Of a stretch of 39,798 nucleotides of DNA, positions 23,737 to 32,178 are shown piece after piece (position 1 is the first letter of the stretch; each line of letters begins with the position of its first letter). This DNA comes from Polaromonas sp. (GTDB lineage: Bacteria; Pseudomonadota; Gammaproteobacteria; Burkholderiales; Burkholderiaceae), in the NCBI GenBank assembly GCA_013823505.1, contig PNMH01000034.1, forward strand, positions 1 to 39,798. Reading direction: 5' to 3'. The position numbers were made by a program, and so were the translations under genes. The notes below the pieces were generated by a model. The model saw only the letters and a program-made list of their open reading frames with translations, was not told the DNA's origin and did not search any database.

Positions 23737-24960
23737 TCAGCGCGCCCAGACAAAGAAGCCGACGGCGAAATACAGCACGGTCCAGCCGATCAGCAGGCCG
23801 ACAGACCACTGGCCGATGCGGGTGACGGTGGCGCTCGGGGTGTACAGGCCTTTGCTCTGCCCGGCCTGCCAGGCCACGGTGAGCAGGTAGGCCAGTGTCA
23901 CGCCGCCGACCACGCCGAAGGTGGTGAAGAACAGGCCGGTGCTGTACCAGTCCATGTTGATCTTGTAGTCCATGGCGTTGTAGCCGTGCGTGCCCAGCAG
24001 GGTCACGAAGCGCAGCATCTCGCGCGCGGCGCCCACCACGATAAGGCCCACCGCGCCGGCGCCGAAGATGGCGTAGCCCCAGACACCGCGGTCGATTCGA
24101 TCGCGCAGCACCAGCGGCAGGGCGACCACGGCAGCCAGCGCGACCACCGCCATCAGCAGCCAGACCGAACTGGCGAACCAGGCCATCTTTTCGGGCAGCG
24201 TGGCCATCCACAGCGCGCCGATCAGCACCGACACCACGCCGCCGATAAGCATTAGGTTCTGCGCCAGGCCGCGCAGCCAGCCGAGGTAGGCAGCATCGGT
24301 TTCCTTCGCGCCTTGCAGGTAGCGGCGGTAGCCGTAAAGCCACGCGCCCGTCACCGGGGCCGACAGCGCGATGAAGAACAGGAAACGCGGCAGGTGCCAG
24401 TAGTGCAGCGAATGGCCGTCGGGGTTGACCACGTCCTTAGGCGCGTACCAGGCCATCCAGTGTTCGGGAAAGAGCATCTGGTTGGTGAGGCTGTGCACGA
24501 TGAAGCCCACCGCCAGCAGCAGCGCGATGGACAAGACCATCCAGATGCCGCCCCGGCCGCCGTCGGCCACGATGTCATGGTTCTTCCAGTAGAAGGCGTA
24601 CATCGCGATGTAGCCCAGGATCAGCAGCACGATGAAGCCGATCACCCACCAGGCCGAGAGCACGTTGGACGTGTACCAGAACGGGTCGTACACCACCTGC
24701 ACAAAGAGCAGCGGCGCCACGCCGATGACGATGGCGACCGAGACCGCGATCTTGGCGGTGACGAGCATGGCCTGGGCCAGGCGGCGCCAGTGCAGGCTGG
24801 GGCTGAAGGCGCCACGCAGCGTGAGCGTGGCGGCGCCGAGCATGACCTGCACAGCGGCAATGTGCAGTGCGAAGGTGAGCACACCCAGCACCAGGAAGAC
24901 CAGCGGGTGCGAGGGCACGCCGGCGGGGTCGCGCAGCGCGTAGAGCATTTCAGGGGTCAT
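23737..24960 (-). CDS. Multi-spanning membrane protein, distant CydA-like, electron-transfer module
   Basis: 407 aa with about ten membrane helices and no CxxCH. The N-terminal helix TFALHIAAVQVMLGAATL places H33 where bd-oxidase-like haem b proteins keep a ligand. H157 and H191 and the conserved TNQMLFPEHWMAWYAPKD and DGHSLHYWHLPRF segments could bind haem or quinone. It lies 4 nt after the CydA-like/haem-c fusion gene. Similar His-bearing helices occur in bd-like proteins of nitrite and sulfur oxidisers. It is not a standard CydB. I infer a haem-b membrane subunit of a complex with its neighbours. Confidence 0.75.
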   Translation of the reverse strand: MTPEMLYALRDPAGVPSHPLVFLVLGVLTFALHIAAVQVMLGAATLTLRGAFSPSLHWRRLAQAMLVTAKIAVSVAIVIGVAPLLFVQVVYDPFWYTSNVLSAWWVIGFIVLLILGYIAMYAFYWKNHDIVADGGRGGIWMVLSIALLLAVGFIVHSLTNQMLFPEHWMAWYAPKDVVNPDGHSLHYWHLPRFLFFIALSAPVTGAWLYGYRRYLQGAKETDAAYLGWLRGLAQNLMLIGGVVSVLIGALWMATLPEKMAWFASSVWLLMAVVALAAVVALPLVLRDRIDRGVWGYAIFGAGAVGLIVVGAAREMLRFVTLLGTHGYNAMDYKINMDWYSTGLFFTTFGVVGGVTLAYLLTVAWQAGQSKGLYTPSATVTRIGQWSVGLLIGWTVLYFAVGFFVWAR

Positions 24961-24964
24961 GGTC

Positions 24965-26350
24965 TTACTCCTTGGCCACGGTGGTGGCGGCCTGCGCGGT
25001 GTTCACCGCAGCGGCCGGTGACAGCGTGAGGATGAAGCTCGCCAAGGCGCGGGCTTCCTCGTCGTTGAACGGGATCTGCGGCATGTACAGCGTGTTGCCG
25101 CCCGAGAGCGCGGCCTGCAGGTACTCGGCCACGTCGGCCTCGGTGTGGCTGCCGGGGAAGTAGTGGCGCAGCGGGCGGATGCCGGTGCTGCTGAGCGAGT
25201 GGCAGTTCGAGCAGGTGTTGAGCGCCAGCAGGCGCCCGGCTTCAACGCGGTTGCCGTCGTCGATGGCGCGCAGCGCCTCGGGCACAAACACCAGGGTCTT
25301 CAGAAAGCCGTGGGCTTCGATGGTCGGGATCTCGGACTTCACGCCCATACCCGGCACGTCGCGGCCGATCACCTGGTTGGAATACACGTATTGACCGGCC
25401 ACCCAGGGCTTGCGGATCGATTCGCGCGCCACCTCTTCGGGCCAGAGGCCGAAGACCAGGATCGCCACCGTCATCACCCCGGCCACGCCGGAGACCAGCG
25501 CGCGCGGCTGCACCAGCGTGAGCACGAAGTAGGCCAGCGTGCCGGCCACCACCGTCATGAGTGCCATGGGGAAGTGCGCCGGTAGTCGGTTTTGCAGCAC
25601 CACCTCGGCCGTCTCGGGCAGCGTGGACAGGTACCACTGAAACATGGCCGCGCCCGTCAGTGTGGCCACAATGCCCAGCCAGGCCAGCTTGCCGGCGATG
25701 GCCTTCTTGAGCGCGAGGTCCTTGAACTGCCCCGCCACGATGCCGCCGACCACCGCCGTCATGGTGAACATGAAGGCGGTGCGCATGCCCAGCTGGGCGA
25801 AGGTGTTGGGACCGTAGAAGGCGTTGAGCACGCCGCCGGTCTCGGCCCATTCGGCCTTGCCCGGCCACATCATGAAGCTCAGGATGCCCACGATCACCAG
25901 CATGGTGGTGTAGGAGGTGAGGCCAAAGATGACGGCGATGCGGGTGTGGGTCTTCACGTCGACCTTGCCGGCGAGATACACCAGCATGTAGACGCCCACC
26001 ACCTCGATCACGAAGAACACCCACTCGGTGGCCCACATCCAGACGAAGCTGTGGATCAGCGCCGAGATGCCGCGCGGGCTGGCCACCGTGGTGGAGAACC
26101 AGATGCCCGGCCCGGTGATGGAGCCCAGCACGTAGCTGAACACCAGCAGGAACAGGCCGTAGCGGCGGATGAACTCCAGCAGCTCGGGTTTGTGGTGGCG
26201 GTGCGCGTGGTTGGCGAGCCAGGCGAAAAAGATCGCCGCGCCGACCGAGGTGTGGGAAAACAGCACGTGGATCGTGGCAATGAAGCCGACGATCCAGCCG
26301 CTGCCCACGCCGGGTTCGAACCAGGTGGGATACAGACCAATCATGTCCAT
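24965..26350 (-). CDS. CydA-like membrane protein fused to a C-terminal cytochrome c domain
   Basis: 461 aa. Residues 1-305 form about eight to nine helices resembling cytochrome bd subunit I, with H28 and H33 in IHVLFSHTSVGA, GPGIWFSTTVASPRG, E109/E116 in WATEWVFFVIEV and R190. The Q-loop and the GRQPW motif of true CydA are absent. Residues 350-461 are a haem-c domain with CSNCH (380-384) and LYMPQIPFNDEEARALASFIL. Such fusions are not part of classical bd oxidases. It probably passes electrons between periplasmic cytochromes and the quinone pool or O2. First gene of the six-gene operon; GAGGA lies 12-16 nt before the first ATG. Confidence 0.85.
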   Translation of the reverse strand: MDMIGLYPTWFEPGVGSGWIVGFIATIHVLFSHTSVGAAIFFAWLANHAHRHHKPELLEFIRRYGLFLLVFSYVLGSITGPGIWFSTTVASPRGISALIHSFVWMWATEWVFFVIEVVGVYMLVYLAGKVDVKTHTRIAVIFGLTSYTTMLVIVGILSFMMWPGKAEWAETGGVLNAFYGPNTFAQLGMRTAFMFTMTAVVGGIVAGQFKDLALKKAIAGKLAWLGIVATLTGAAMFQWYLSTLPETAEVVLQNRLPAHFPMALMTVVAGTLAYFVLTLVQPRALVSGVAGVMTVAILVFGLWPEEVARESIRKPWVAGQYVYSNQVIGRDVPGMGVKSEIPTIEAHGFLKTLVFVPEALRAIDDGNRVEAGRLLALNTCSNCHSLSSTGIRPLRHYFPGSHTEADVAEYLQAALSGGNTLYMPQIPFNDEEARALASFILTLSPAAAVNTAQAATTVAKE

Positions 26351-26427
26351 GAGCTTTGTCGTCCTCTATGCAGTCGTTGTGGGCCGTCTGTTGGCCCGCA
26401 TCAACGGGCTGACAGCAGTGAAACGTC

Positions 26428-26443
26428 TACAAGATGCGTGCCA
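26428..26443 (-). promoter_or_regulatory. Sigma54 (-24/-12) promoter of the fcc operon
   Basis: On the minus strand the sequence is TGGCACGCATCTTGTA; 11 of 12 defined consensus bases match with exact spacing, the -12 C being T. Transcription would begin about 70 nt before the first ATG. An inverted repeat lies 106 bp further upstream. This is the same arrangement as at the Rieske-SQR operon. Confidence 0.7.
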
Positions 26444-26548
26444 AGCGCTTGGGTACAAAAAAAGCGAATGAATTCAACGCTTCGAACGATTTTTGTAGGC
26501 CGCCACCAGGCGCTATTGGCAGCGCCGAACAGCCAACGGCTGACAATG

Positions 26549-26568
26549 AACTGCCATTTTCGGCAGTT
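26549..26568. promoter_or_regulatory. Inverted repeat AACTGCC-N6-GGCAGTT, possible FisR activator site
   Basis: Perfect 7-bp arms around 6 bp; the core TGCC-N6-GGCA equals the repeat near fisR. A second palindrome, GGCGCT-N6-AGCGCC, lies at 26509-26526. The surrounding sequence has the feel of dispersed non-coding repeat DNA, so the palindrome could belong to such a repeat rather than being a dedicated operator. Confidence 0.45.
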
Positions 26569-27002
26569 GTGGCGACGTGTCTGTCCGCGCCAAGCACCCC
26601 AAGCGGGTGCACACAACCCAATACCGGATGAACCTTTTTCCCCGGGCTGGTCGCTGGATCCTGGCCTCTGGTGGTCCGGCTCAGCCAGGAAGATCTCCCG
26701 TCTCGGCATGGCCGGGTGCTCGACAGCGGTCGGGGCCCTTGTTTCCCCAGGCCAGCGTTGAGCCCTCATATCGCCCAAAGACCCGCCCAGGCATCGGTTG
26801 CATTCGAGAAGATCCAAACCGACAAGGCGGGAGATGGCCAAGGGATATCAGCCTGTGTGGGTTGTGTCAGGCTCGGCCGGTCTCATGAGCGTGCAGTTTC
26901 GGCTCGCCTCCCTTTGCGGCAGTTGGCTGGGGGTGGGGGTGGGTTGGGGACCCGTCGCAGAGCCGATGTCCGTTGCCCAGCCCTGACCATCAACACCCTG
27001 GC
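26569..27002. other. Intergenic region without a supported gene
   Basis: About 430 bp between the upstream end of the fcc operon control region and the stop of the ABC ATPase gene. Open frames on both strands lack ribosome binding sites and protein-like composition. No convincing terminator or RNA was seen. Confidence 0.6.
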
Positions 27003-27728
27003 TCAGAGGCTGCGTCCTTCGCCCGCTTCTTCCAACGTCTGCCCATCGCGGATGTGGTAAATCCGCTTGAAGGTGGGGATGATCTTTTCGTCGTGCGTCA
27101 CCACAATGATGGCCGTTTGAGCCTGCTGCGCCATCTGGTTCAGGATGCGCATCACGCCCAGTGCGCGCTCGCTGTCCAGCGGTGCCGTGGGTTCGTCGGC
27201 CAGTATCACGGGTGGCTTGTTGGCCAGCGCGCGCGCAATCGACACGCGCTGTTGCTCGCCGCCCGACAGCTGCGAAGGCTCTGCGTGGGCGCGGTGCTGC
27301 ACGTCCAGCGCGGTCAGCAGTTCCAGTGCGCGTTCGCGCGCCCGGGCATTGGACATGCCAGCCAGCATGGGCAGCAGGGCCACGTTGTCGGTCACGTCCA
27401 GAAACGGAATGAGGTAGGGCGCCTGGAACACAAAACCGATGCGGTCGCGCCGCAGCTCGCGCAGGTCTTTCACCTTCCAGCCGTTGTCGTAAATCACGTC
27501 GTTGCCCAGCGTCATCCTGCCGCTGGTGGGCTCGATGATCGCGCCCAGGCATTTGAGCAGCGTGCTCTTGCCTGAGCCCGAAGGCCCCACCAGGCCCACC
27601 ACCTCGCCGGGGGCCACCTGCATGTTCACGTGTTTGAGCGCCTCCACGGCGGTGTCGCCGTGGCCATAGACCTTGCGCAGGCCCTCAATGAGGATGCCGC
27701 CTCGGGTAGGTGTGTTCATGGGGTTCAT
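27003..27728 (-). CDS. ABC exporter ATPase (MacB/LolD/DevA type)
   Basis: 241 aa. Walker A is GPSGSGKST, the signature LSGGEQQRVSIARAL, and Walker B VILADEPTAPLDS, followed by the switch histidine in VVTHDEK. The Q-loop lies in FVFQAPYLIPFLDV. The sequence belongs to the type VII/MacB-like group that powers mechanotransmission exporters. Its ATG overlaps the stop of the permease gene (ATGA); a second in-frame ATG lies three codons later. Last gene of the tetR operon. Confidence 0.92.
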   Translation of the reverse strand: MNPMNTPTRGGILIEGLRKVYGHGDTAVEALKHVNMQVAPGEVVGLVGPSGSGKSTLLKCLGAIIEPTSGRMTLGNDVIYDNGWKVKDLRELRRDRIGFVFQAPYLIPFLDVTDNVALLPMLAGMSNARARERALELLTALDVQHRAHAEPSQLSGGEQQRVSIARALANKPPVILADEPTAPLDSERALGVMRILNQMAQQAQTAIIVVTHDEKIIPTFKRIYHIRDGQTLEEAGEGRSL

Positions 27729-28915
27729 CCAATCGCCGCGCCGGGGTCCACCTTCAGCGCCACCCGTATCGCCAGGGTGCTCGCCAGGGCACAAATGACC
27801 AGCGTGGCCACCAGGCCAGTCACCGCGTCGCCCGGCAGCAGCAACACAAACTTCGGAAAGGCCGGCGCCCAGAACGTGGCCGCCACCTTGCCCACCGCAA
27901 AGCCGATCAGGCCCAGGCCCAGTGCCTGCTGCAAGATCATGCCGGCGATGGTGCGGTCTCGTGTGCCGATGAGCTTGAGCACCGCAATTTCGCGCAGCTT
28001 GCCCATGGTCATGGTGTAGATGATGAACGCCACAATGGCCGCGCTCACGATGGCCAGAATCACCAGAAACATGCCGATCTGCTTGGCCGAATTGGCGATC
28101 AGCTTCACCACCAAAATGTCTTCCATGCCGTCGCGCGTGTACACGCTCAGGTGTTTCCAGCGCCGTATCGGTTCGGCCACCTGTTCGGGGGTGTAGCCCG
28201 GTGCCAACTGCACCAGCACCGCGTTCACGCTGCGGCTGCTGGTTTGCAGGGCTTGCACCGCTTCCAGCAGGCCAGGGTTGCCCGGTCGGTTGAAGGCCGG
28301 GTTGGCGGCGGTGCGCGCGCGGTCGTTCACGATGGCGTCGTTGTCTTTCAAAAACTGCGTTTCCTGCGCGTCTTTCATCGGCACAAAGAGCATCGGGTCG
28401 CCACCCGACGACACCATGCGCCGCGTCAGCCCCACCACGGTGTAGTCGTGCCGGCGTATGCGCACCCTGTCGCCCAGCGCAAAGCCGGTTTTCACGTCAG
28501 CCACCGCCTCAAAGTGGTTGCGGGTGTGGTGCCGCCCCGCCACCAGGTAGCCCGGCGCGCCGGGCATGCCTGGCTCCATGCCGACCACCATCACGCGGTT
28601 CTCGCGGCCCTTGTGTGCCACTTGCATGGTGAAGTAGGTCACGTTGGCCGCTGCCCCCACACCGGGCATGCCGCGCACGCTCTTCACCACATCGTCCTTG
28701 ATGCTCGACGACTCTGCGTAGGGCCCTTGCGTGTCTTTTTGCACCACCCACAGGTCGGCGCGGCTGTTGGCCAGCAGTGCATGCGCGTCGTCCACCATGC
28801 CGCGGTACACGCCGGCCATGGTCAGCGTCACGCCGATCAGCAGCCCCAGGCCCAGCCCAGTCAGCACGTACTTGCTCCAGCCGTGCAGGATGTCGCGTCC
28901 CGCCAGGCTGATCAC
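27725..28915 (-). CDS. FtsX/MacB-type ABC permease
   Basis: 396 aa starting with GTG, which overlaps the adaptor gene stop (GTGA). One N-terminal helix (about 15-35) precedes a large periplasmic domain. Three C-terminal helices follow (IGMFLVILAIVSAAIVAFII; the ALGLGLIGFAVGKVAATFW region; GLVATLVICALASTLAIRVAL), the four-helix FtsX topology. The cytoplasmic coupling segment MGKLREIAVLKLIGTRDRTI is characteristic. With the ATPase and the HlyD-like adaptor it forms a DevBCA- or MacAB-like export system; the substrate is unknown. Confidence 0.9.
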   Translation of the reverse strand: MISLAGRDILHGWSKYVLTGLGLGLLIGVTLTMAGVYRGMVDDAHALLANSRADLWVVQKDTQGPYAESSSIKDDVVKSVRGMPGVGAAANVTYFTMQVAHKGRENRVMVVGMEPGMPGAPGYLVAGRHHTRNHFEAVADVKTGFALGDRVRIRRHDYTVVGLTRRMVSSGGDPMLFVPMKDAQETQFLKDNDAIVNDRARTAANPAFNRPGNPGLLEAVQALQTSSRSVNAVLVQLAPGYTPEQVAEPIRRWKHLSVYTRDGMEDILVVKLIANSAKQIGMFLVILAIVSAAIVAFIIYTMTMGKLREIAVLKLIGTRDRTIAGMILQQALGLGLIGFAVGKVAATFWAPAFPKFVLLLPGDAVTGLVATLVICALASTLAIRVALKVDPGAAIG

Positions 28916-30120
28916 TTGGCGCCTCCTGTGGGCACCAGTTGCTCCACCACCGCAATGCGGGCGTCGGGCTTCAGTGCGCTCTGGCTGTACAGCACCACCG
29001 TGTCGCCTGCATTGAGGTCGACGTCCTTTGGCCCGCTCACCTGCACCGAGCCATCCAGCCCCTGAGCGCCCAGCGTCACCGGCACAAAGGCCAGCGTGCC
29101 ATCGTCTAGCCGCCACACGCCGGTCTTGCCCTCGTGTTGCACCACCGCTGCGTTGGGCAGCAGCAGGCTCTCGGCCGTGGCGGGCAGCGTCAGCGTCACC
29201 TCGGCCATCTCGCCCACCGACAGGCCCGCAGGCAGGGTGTCAAACGCCACCATCGTCAGCCGCTCTTCGGTCACGCTGTCGGCCAGCAGTTCGACCCGCG
29301 CCACCCGGCCCGCCGCCATTTCGCCCGGGCGCGAGCGCAGCGCGATACGCGCCACCAGCCCCGGGGCCAGCCCAGCGCTTCGGCCCTGGTCCACCCGCAG
29401 CTTCACCCAGAGGCTGGCCGGGTCCACCAGGCGCAGCACCGCCTGGCCCGCCACCACCGTGCTGCCGGCCTCGGCCTCGCGGCTGGCCACCAGCGCCTGG
29501 GCCGGGGCCACCAGCCGCAGGTTGCCGCGCTGCTGCGCCAGCGCTGCGCGCTCGGCCTGCAGACGTGTGGTGTCTTGAGCGCTGCCGTTCAGGTTGGCCT
29601 GTGCCGCCTGCACGCTCGCATCGGCCGAAGCCACCTCTTGCACCCGGGCTTCCAGTGCCCCGGTGCTGATGAAGTTTTGCCGTGCCAGGTCCTGGTTGCG
29701 CTGCAGGTTGTTGGTGGCCAGGGCGCGCCGGGCCTGTGCGTCGGTCAGTTGCGCCGCCGCCGCTTGCCGGGCGCTTTGCGCCCGTGCAGCGCCAGCGTCC
29801 AGCGCAGCCAGGCGCTGGTCCAGGTCCACCGGGTCCATTTCAGCCAGCGGCTGGCCGGGCTGCACCGTGTCGCCCACGTCCACCTGTACCGAGCGCACCC
29901 GCCCGGCCACCGTGGGCCCCACCATCCAGCTGCGCTGGGCTTCCACCTGGCCAATGCCAAAAATCTCGGGCGCCACGCTGCCTTTCTTCACCTCGGTCAC
30001 CTGCACCTTGATGGGCGCCAGCGGCCCGGTTCGCAGCGCCACATAAGCCAGCGCAGCCACCAGCGCCAGGGCCAGGCCACCCAGCATCAGGCGGCGGGTG
30101 TTTTGGGGTTTCATCGTCAT
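28912..30120 (-). CDS. Periplasmic adaptor (HlyD/MacA-like membrane fusion protein)
   Basis: 402 aa with one N-terminal membrane anchor (LMLGGLALALVAALAYVAL). A split biotinyl-lipoyl domain surrounds GPTVAGRVRSVQVDVGDTVQPGQPLAEMDPVD and RLVAPAQALVASREAEAGSTV. Between them is a long Ala/Gln-rich coiled-coil hairpin (about 100-200), then a beta-barrel. It links the inner-membrane permease to an outer-membrane channel, whose gene is not in the window. Both its start and stop overlap neighbouring genes by four bases (ATGA, GTGA). Confidence 0.9.
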   Translation of the reverse strand: MTMKPQNTRRLMLGGLALALVAALAYVALRTGPLAPIKVQVTEVKKGSVAPEIFGIGQVEAQRSWMVGPTVAGRVRSVQVDVGDTVQPGQPLAEMDPVDLDQRLAALDAGAARAQSARQAAAAQLTDAQARRALATNNLQRNQDLARQNFISTGALEARVQEVASADASVQAAQANLNGSAQDTTRLQAERAALAQQRGNLRLVAPAQALVASREAEAGSTVVAGQAVLRLVDPASLWVKLRVDQGRSAGLAPGLVARIALRSRPGEMAAGRVARVELLADSVTEERLTMVAFDTLPAGLSVGEMAEVTLTLPATAESLLLPNAAVVQHEGKTGVWRLDDGTLAFVPVTLGAQGLDGSVQVSGPKDVDLNAGDTVVLYSQSALKPDARIAVVEQLVPTGGAK

Positions 30121-30743
30121 GGGGTGTCCTGGTGACTGGGGGTGTGGCAGGTGGTGGCCACGGACTGTTGCAAAAGTTGAAATACCGCCGGCGCCTGCGC
30201 CCGCATGGCGCCCACCTGATCGCTGAGCAGCGACTGCATCACCAGTCCCTGCACCGAGCCCATGAACAGCACCGCCGCCGCCTGCAGGTTGGTGCCGGGT
30301 TGCAGCGCCTGCAGGTCTTGCGCCTGTTGCAGCAAGCGCGTCAGCAGCAAGCGGTATTCGTGCATCAGGCGGCGCACGCGCGCTTTCAGAGCGGTGTCTT
30401 GCGGCTGTTGCAGTTCCTGAAAAATCAGGCGCGGCACGCCGGGGTGTTCCACCACAAAGTCCACATGCGCCATGAACACCGCCTGCAGTGCCGGGAGCGG
30501 CTGGGCGTGTGCGGCGGCGGCTTCGCGCAGCCGTGCCAGCAAGGTCTCACTCACCTGGTCCATCACCGCCAGCCAGATGGCTTCTTTGCTTTCAAAGTGG
30601 CGAAACACCGCGCCCTGTGTGATGCCCACCGCTTGCGCCAGCTCGGTGGTCGTCACGGTGGCCGGGCTGCGGTGGGCCGCCAGCGCCAACGCCGCAGCCA
30701 TCAGTTCGGCCTGGCGGGTCTGCGTGGGTTGTTTGCTTGGCAT
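30117..30743 (-). CDS. TetR-family repressor of the ABC exporter operon
   Basis: 208 aa with an N-terminal TetR helix-turn-helix (TTTELAQAVGITQGAVFRHFESKEAIW, about 32-58) and an all-helical ligand-binding domain. It is first in its operon and overlaps the adaptor gene. An inverted repeat lies 10-25 bp before the ATG, suggesting autoregulation. The longer open frame starts with TTG inside that operator and is less likely. Typical of regulators released by the exporter's substrate. Confidence 0.9.
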   Translation of the reverse strand: MPSKQPTQTRQAELMAAALALAAHRSPATVTTTELAQAVGITQGAVFRHFESKEAIWLAVMDQVSETLLARLREAAAAHAQPLPALQAVFMAHVDFVVEHPGVPRLIFQELQQPQDTALKARVRRLMHEYRLLLTRLLQQAQDLQALQPGTNLQAAAVLFMGSVQGLVMQSLLSDQVGAMRAQAPAVFQLLQQSVATTCHTPSHQDTP

Positions 30744-30752
30744 GACGCTAAT

Positions 30753-30768
30753 GTAATTCAGCAATTAC
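30753..30768. promoter_or_regulatory. TetR operator, GTAATT-N4-AATTAC
   Basis: Perfect 6-bp inverted repeat with a CAGC spacer in an AT-rich patch directly upstream of the tetR start. It is flanked by further ATTAG/CTAAT-like bases. The position overlaps where the promoter or leader should be, as expected for autorepression. Confidence 0.6.
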
Positions 30769-31039
30769 TAATATTCAACTTGGAAAGGTCAGGCTCGCAG
30801 GCCAACGGGATGTCCTCCGAGCACAGGTGGAATACCAAATGCCCGAGCGCTGGCATCCGTAGCGAATGACGGCAACCAGCCTGTTCTGTTGAAAACCTCG
30901 TCGTCAACCATTCGTCTGAAGTTCGTTGTGTGTTTGCAACCGAACAGACCGCTGCGATCCTGGTTGCCTAAGCTGAGTGAGTTGGATGTGTGTCACGGCG
31001 CCCGTGACAGCGCATCTGCCACTCAGGGAATGGAAAACC

Positions 31040-32149
31040 ATGGTCACACGCAGGCAGTTTGCCGCCTCGACGCCGTTGCTGGTGACGGGGCCGCTGGCGT
31101 TGTCAGGGTGCTCGAAAGAGCCTGCGACCGACGGCTACGAGGCGGTCGCCGAGCGAACCTGGCAGCCGGTTCCTTTGACGAATCTCCGTGGAGCGGCCCT
31201 TGGTCGGGAACTGGTCCGCTGCGCCACCCTGGCCCCGTCCAGCCACAACACGCAGTGCTGGCGGTTTGCGCTCGACACCGATGGCCGGTCGATCAGCATC
31301 CTGCCCGACCTGGCGCGCCGCTGCCCGGCGGTGGATCCGGACGACCACCACCTCTTCGTCACGCTGGGCTGCGCCACGGAGAACCTGGTCCAGGCGGCGC
31401 TCGCCCACGGCCTCCAGGGCGAAGCGCGGTTCGACGCCATCGGCGATGCTGTTCGCGTGACGCTTGAGCCCACGCGAGCGCAGACCACGCCCTTGTTCAC
31501 GGCCATCCCCGCCCGTCAGTGCACACGCGGTGACTACGACGGCAAACCTTTGTCCAGCGAAGAACTGGCGCTGCTGCAGCGCGCCGGCAGTTCCGACACC
31601 GTGCGGCTGTTGCTGTTGACGGAGCGCTTGGCGATGGAGCAGACGCTGGATTACGTGATGCAAGGCAACACGGCGCAGTTGGCCGACGCTGCCTTTGTCA
31701 AGGAACTGAAGGACTGGATCCGCTTCAACGGCGCGGATGCCGTTCGCACGCGCGACGGGCTCTACGCTGCATCGTCGGGCAACCCCAACATCCCTTCATG
31801 GATCGGTGATGCGGCGTTTCGCTGGCTCCTCACCGCGAAGGGCGAGAACGACAAAGTCGCCGGGCAGGTGCGCAATTCCGCCGGCATCGCGGTCTTTGTC
31901 GGCCAGACTGCCGACAAGGCGCACTGGGTCGAAGTCGGGCGCTGCTATGAGCGCTTCGCGCTCCAGGCCACCGCCCTGGGCATCCGCAACGCCTTCCTGA
32001 ACCAGCCGGTTGAAGTGGCTGCATTGCGGCCGCCCTTCGCCGCCGCACTGGGCCTGAGCGGCCAGCGCCCAGACCTGGTCGTTCGATTCGGTCGCGGCCC
32101 GGCCATGCCGCGCTCGCTGCGGCGGCCGGTCGACGCCGTGCTGGTGTGA
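31040..32149 (+). CDS. Tat-exported nitroreductase-family lipoprotein (Acg-like)
   Basis: 369 aa. The N-terminus combines a twin-arginine motif (TRRQFAAST) with a lipobox-like LSGC at the end of the hydrophobic core, so it is probably exported folded and lipid-anchored. The body has nitroreductase-fold features (ATLAPSSHNTQCWRF for FMN phosphate contacts; later GIRNAFLNQPVE and LRPPFAAALGLSGQRPDLVVRFGRG). Similar proteins in Gram-negatives resemble mycobacterial Acg, which sequesters flavin. Start chosen for the signal sequence and an AGGGA site. The next two genes follow closely on the same strand. Confidence 0.82.
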   Translation: MVTRRQFAASTPLLVTGPLALSGCSKEPATDGYEAVAERTWQPVPLTNLRGAALGRELVRCATLAPSSHNTQCWRFALDTDGRSISILPDLARRCPAVDPDDHHLFVTLGCATENLVQAALAHGLQGEARFDAIGDAVRVTLEPTRAQTTPLFTAIPARQCTRGDYDGKPLSSEELALLQRAGSSDTVRLLLLTERLAMEQTLDYVMQGNTAQLADAAFVKELKDWIRFNGADAVRTRDGLYAASSGNPNIPSWIGDAAFRWLLTAKGENDKVAGQVRNSAGIAVFVGQTADKAHWVEVGRCYERFALQATALGIRNAFLNQPVEVAALRPPFAAALGLSGQRPDLVVRFGRGPAMPRSLRRPVDAVLV

Positions 32150-32178
32150 GCGACCAGGTTAGAAACAAAGGAACCGCC

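Noticed and set aside
26401..26841. 146-aa minus-strand open frame upstream of the fcc operon
   Set aside because: It overlaps the proposed sigma54 promoter and inverted repeats, and its composition is not protein-like.
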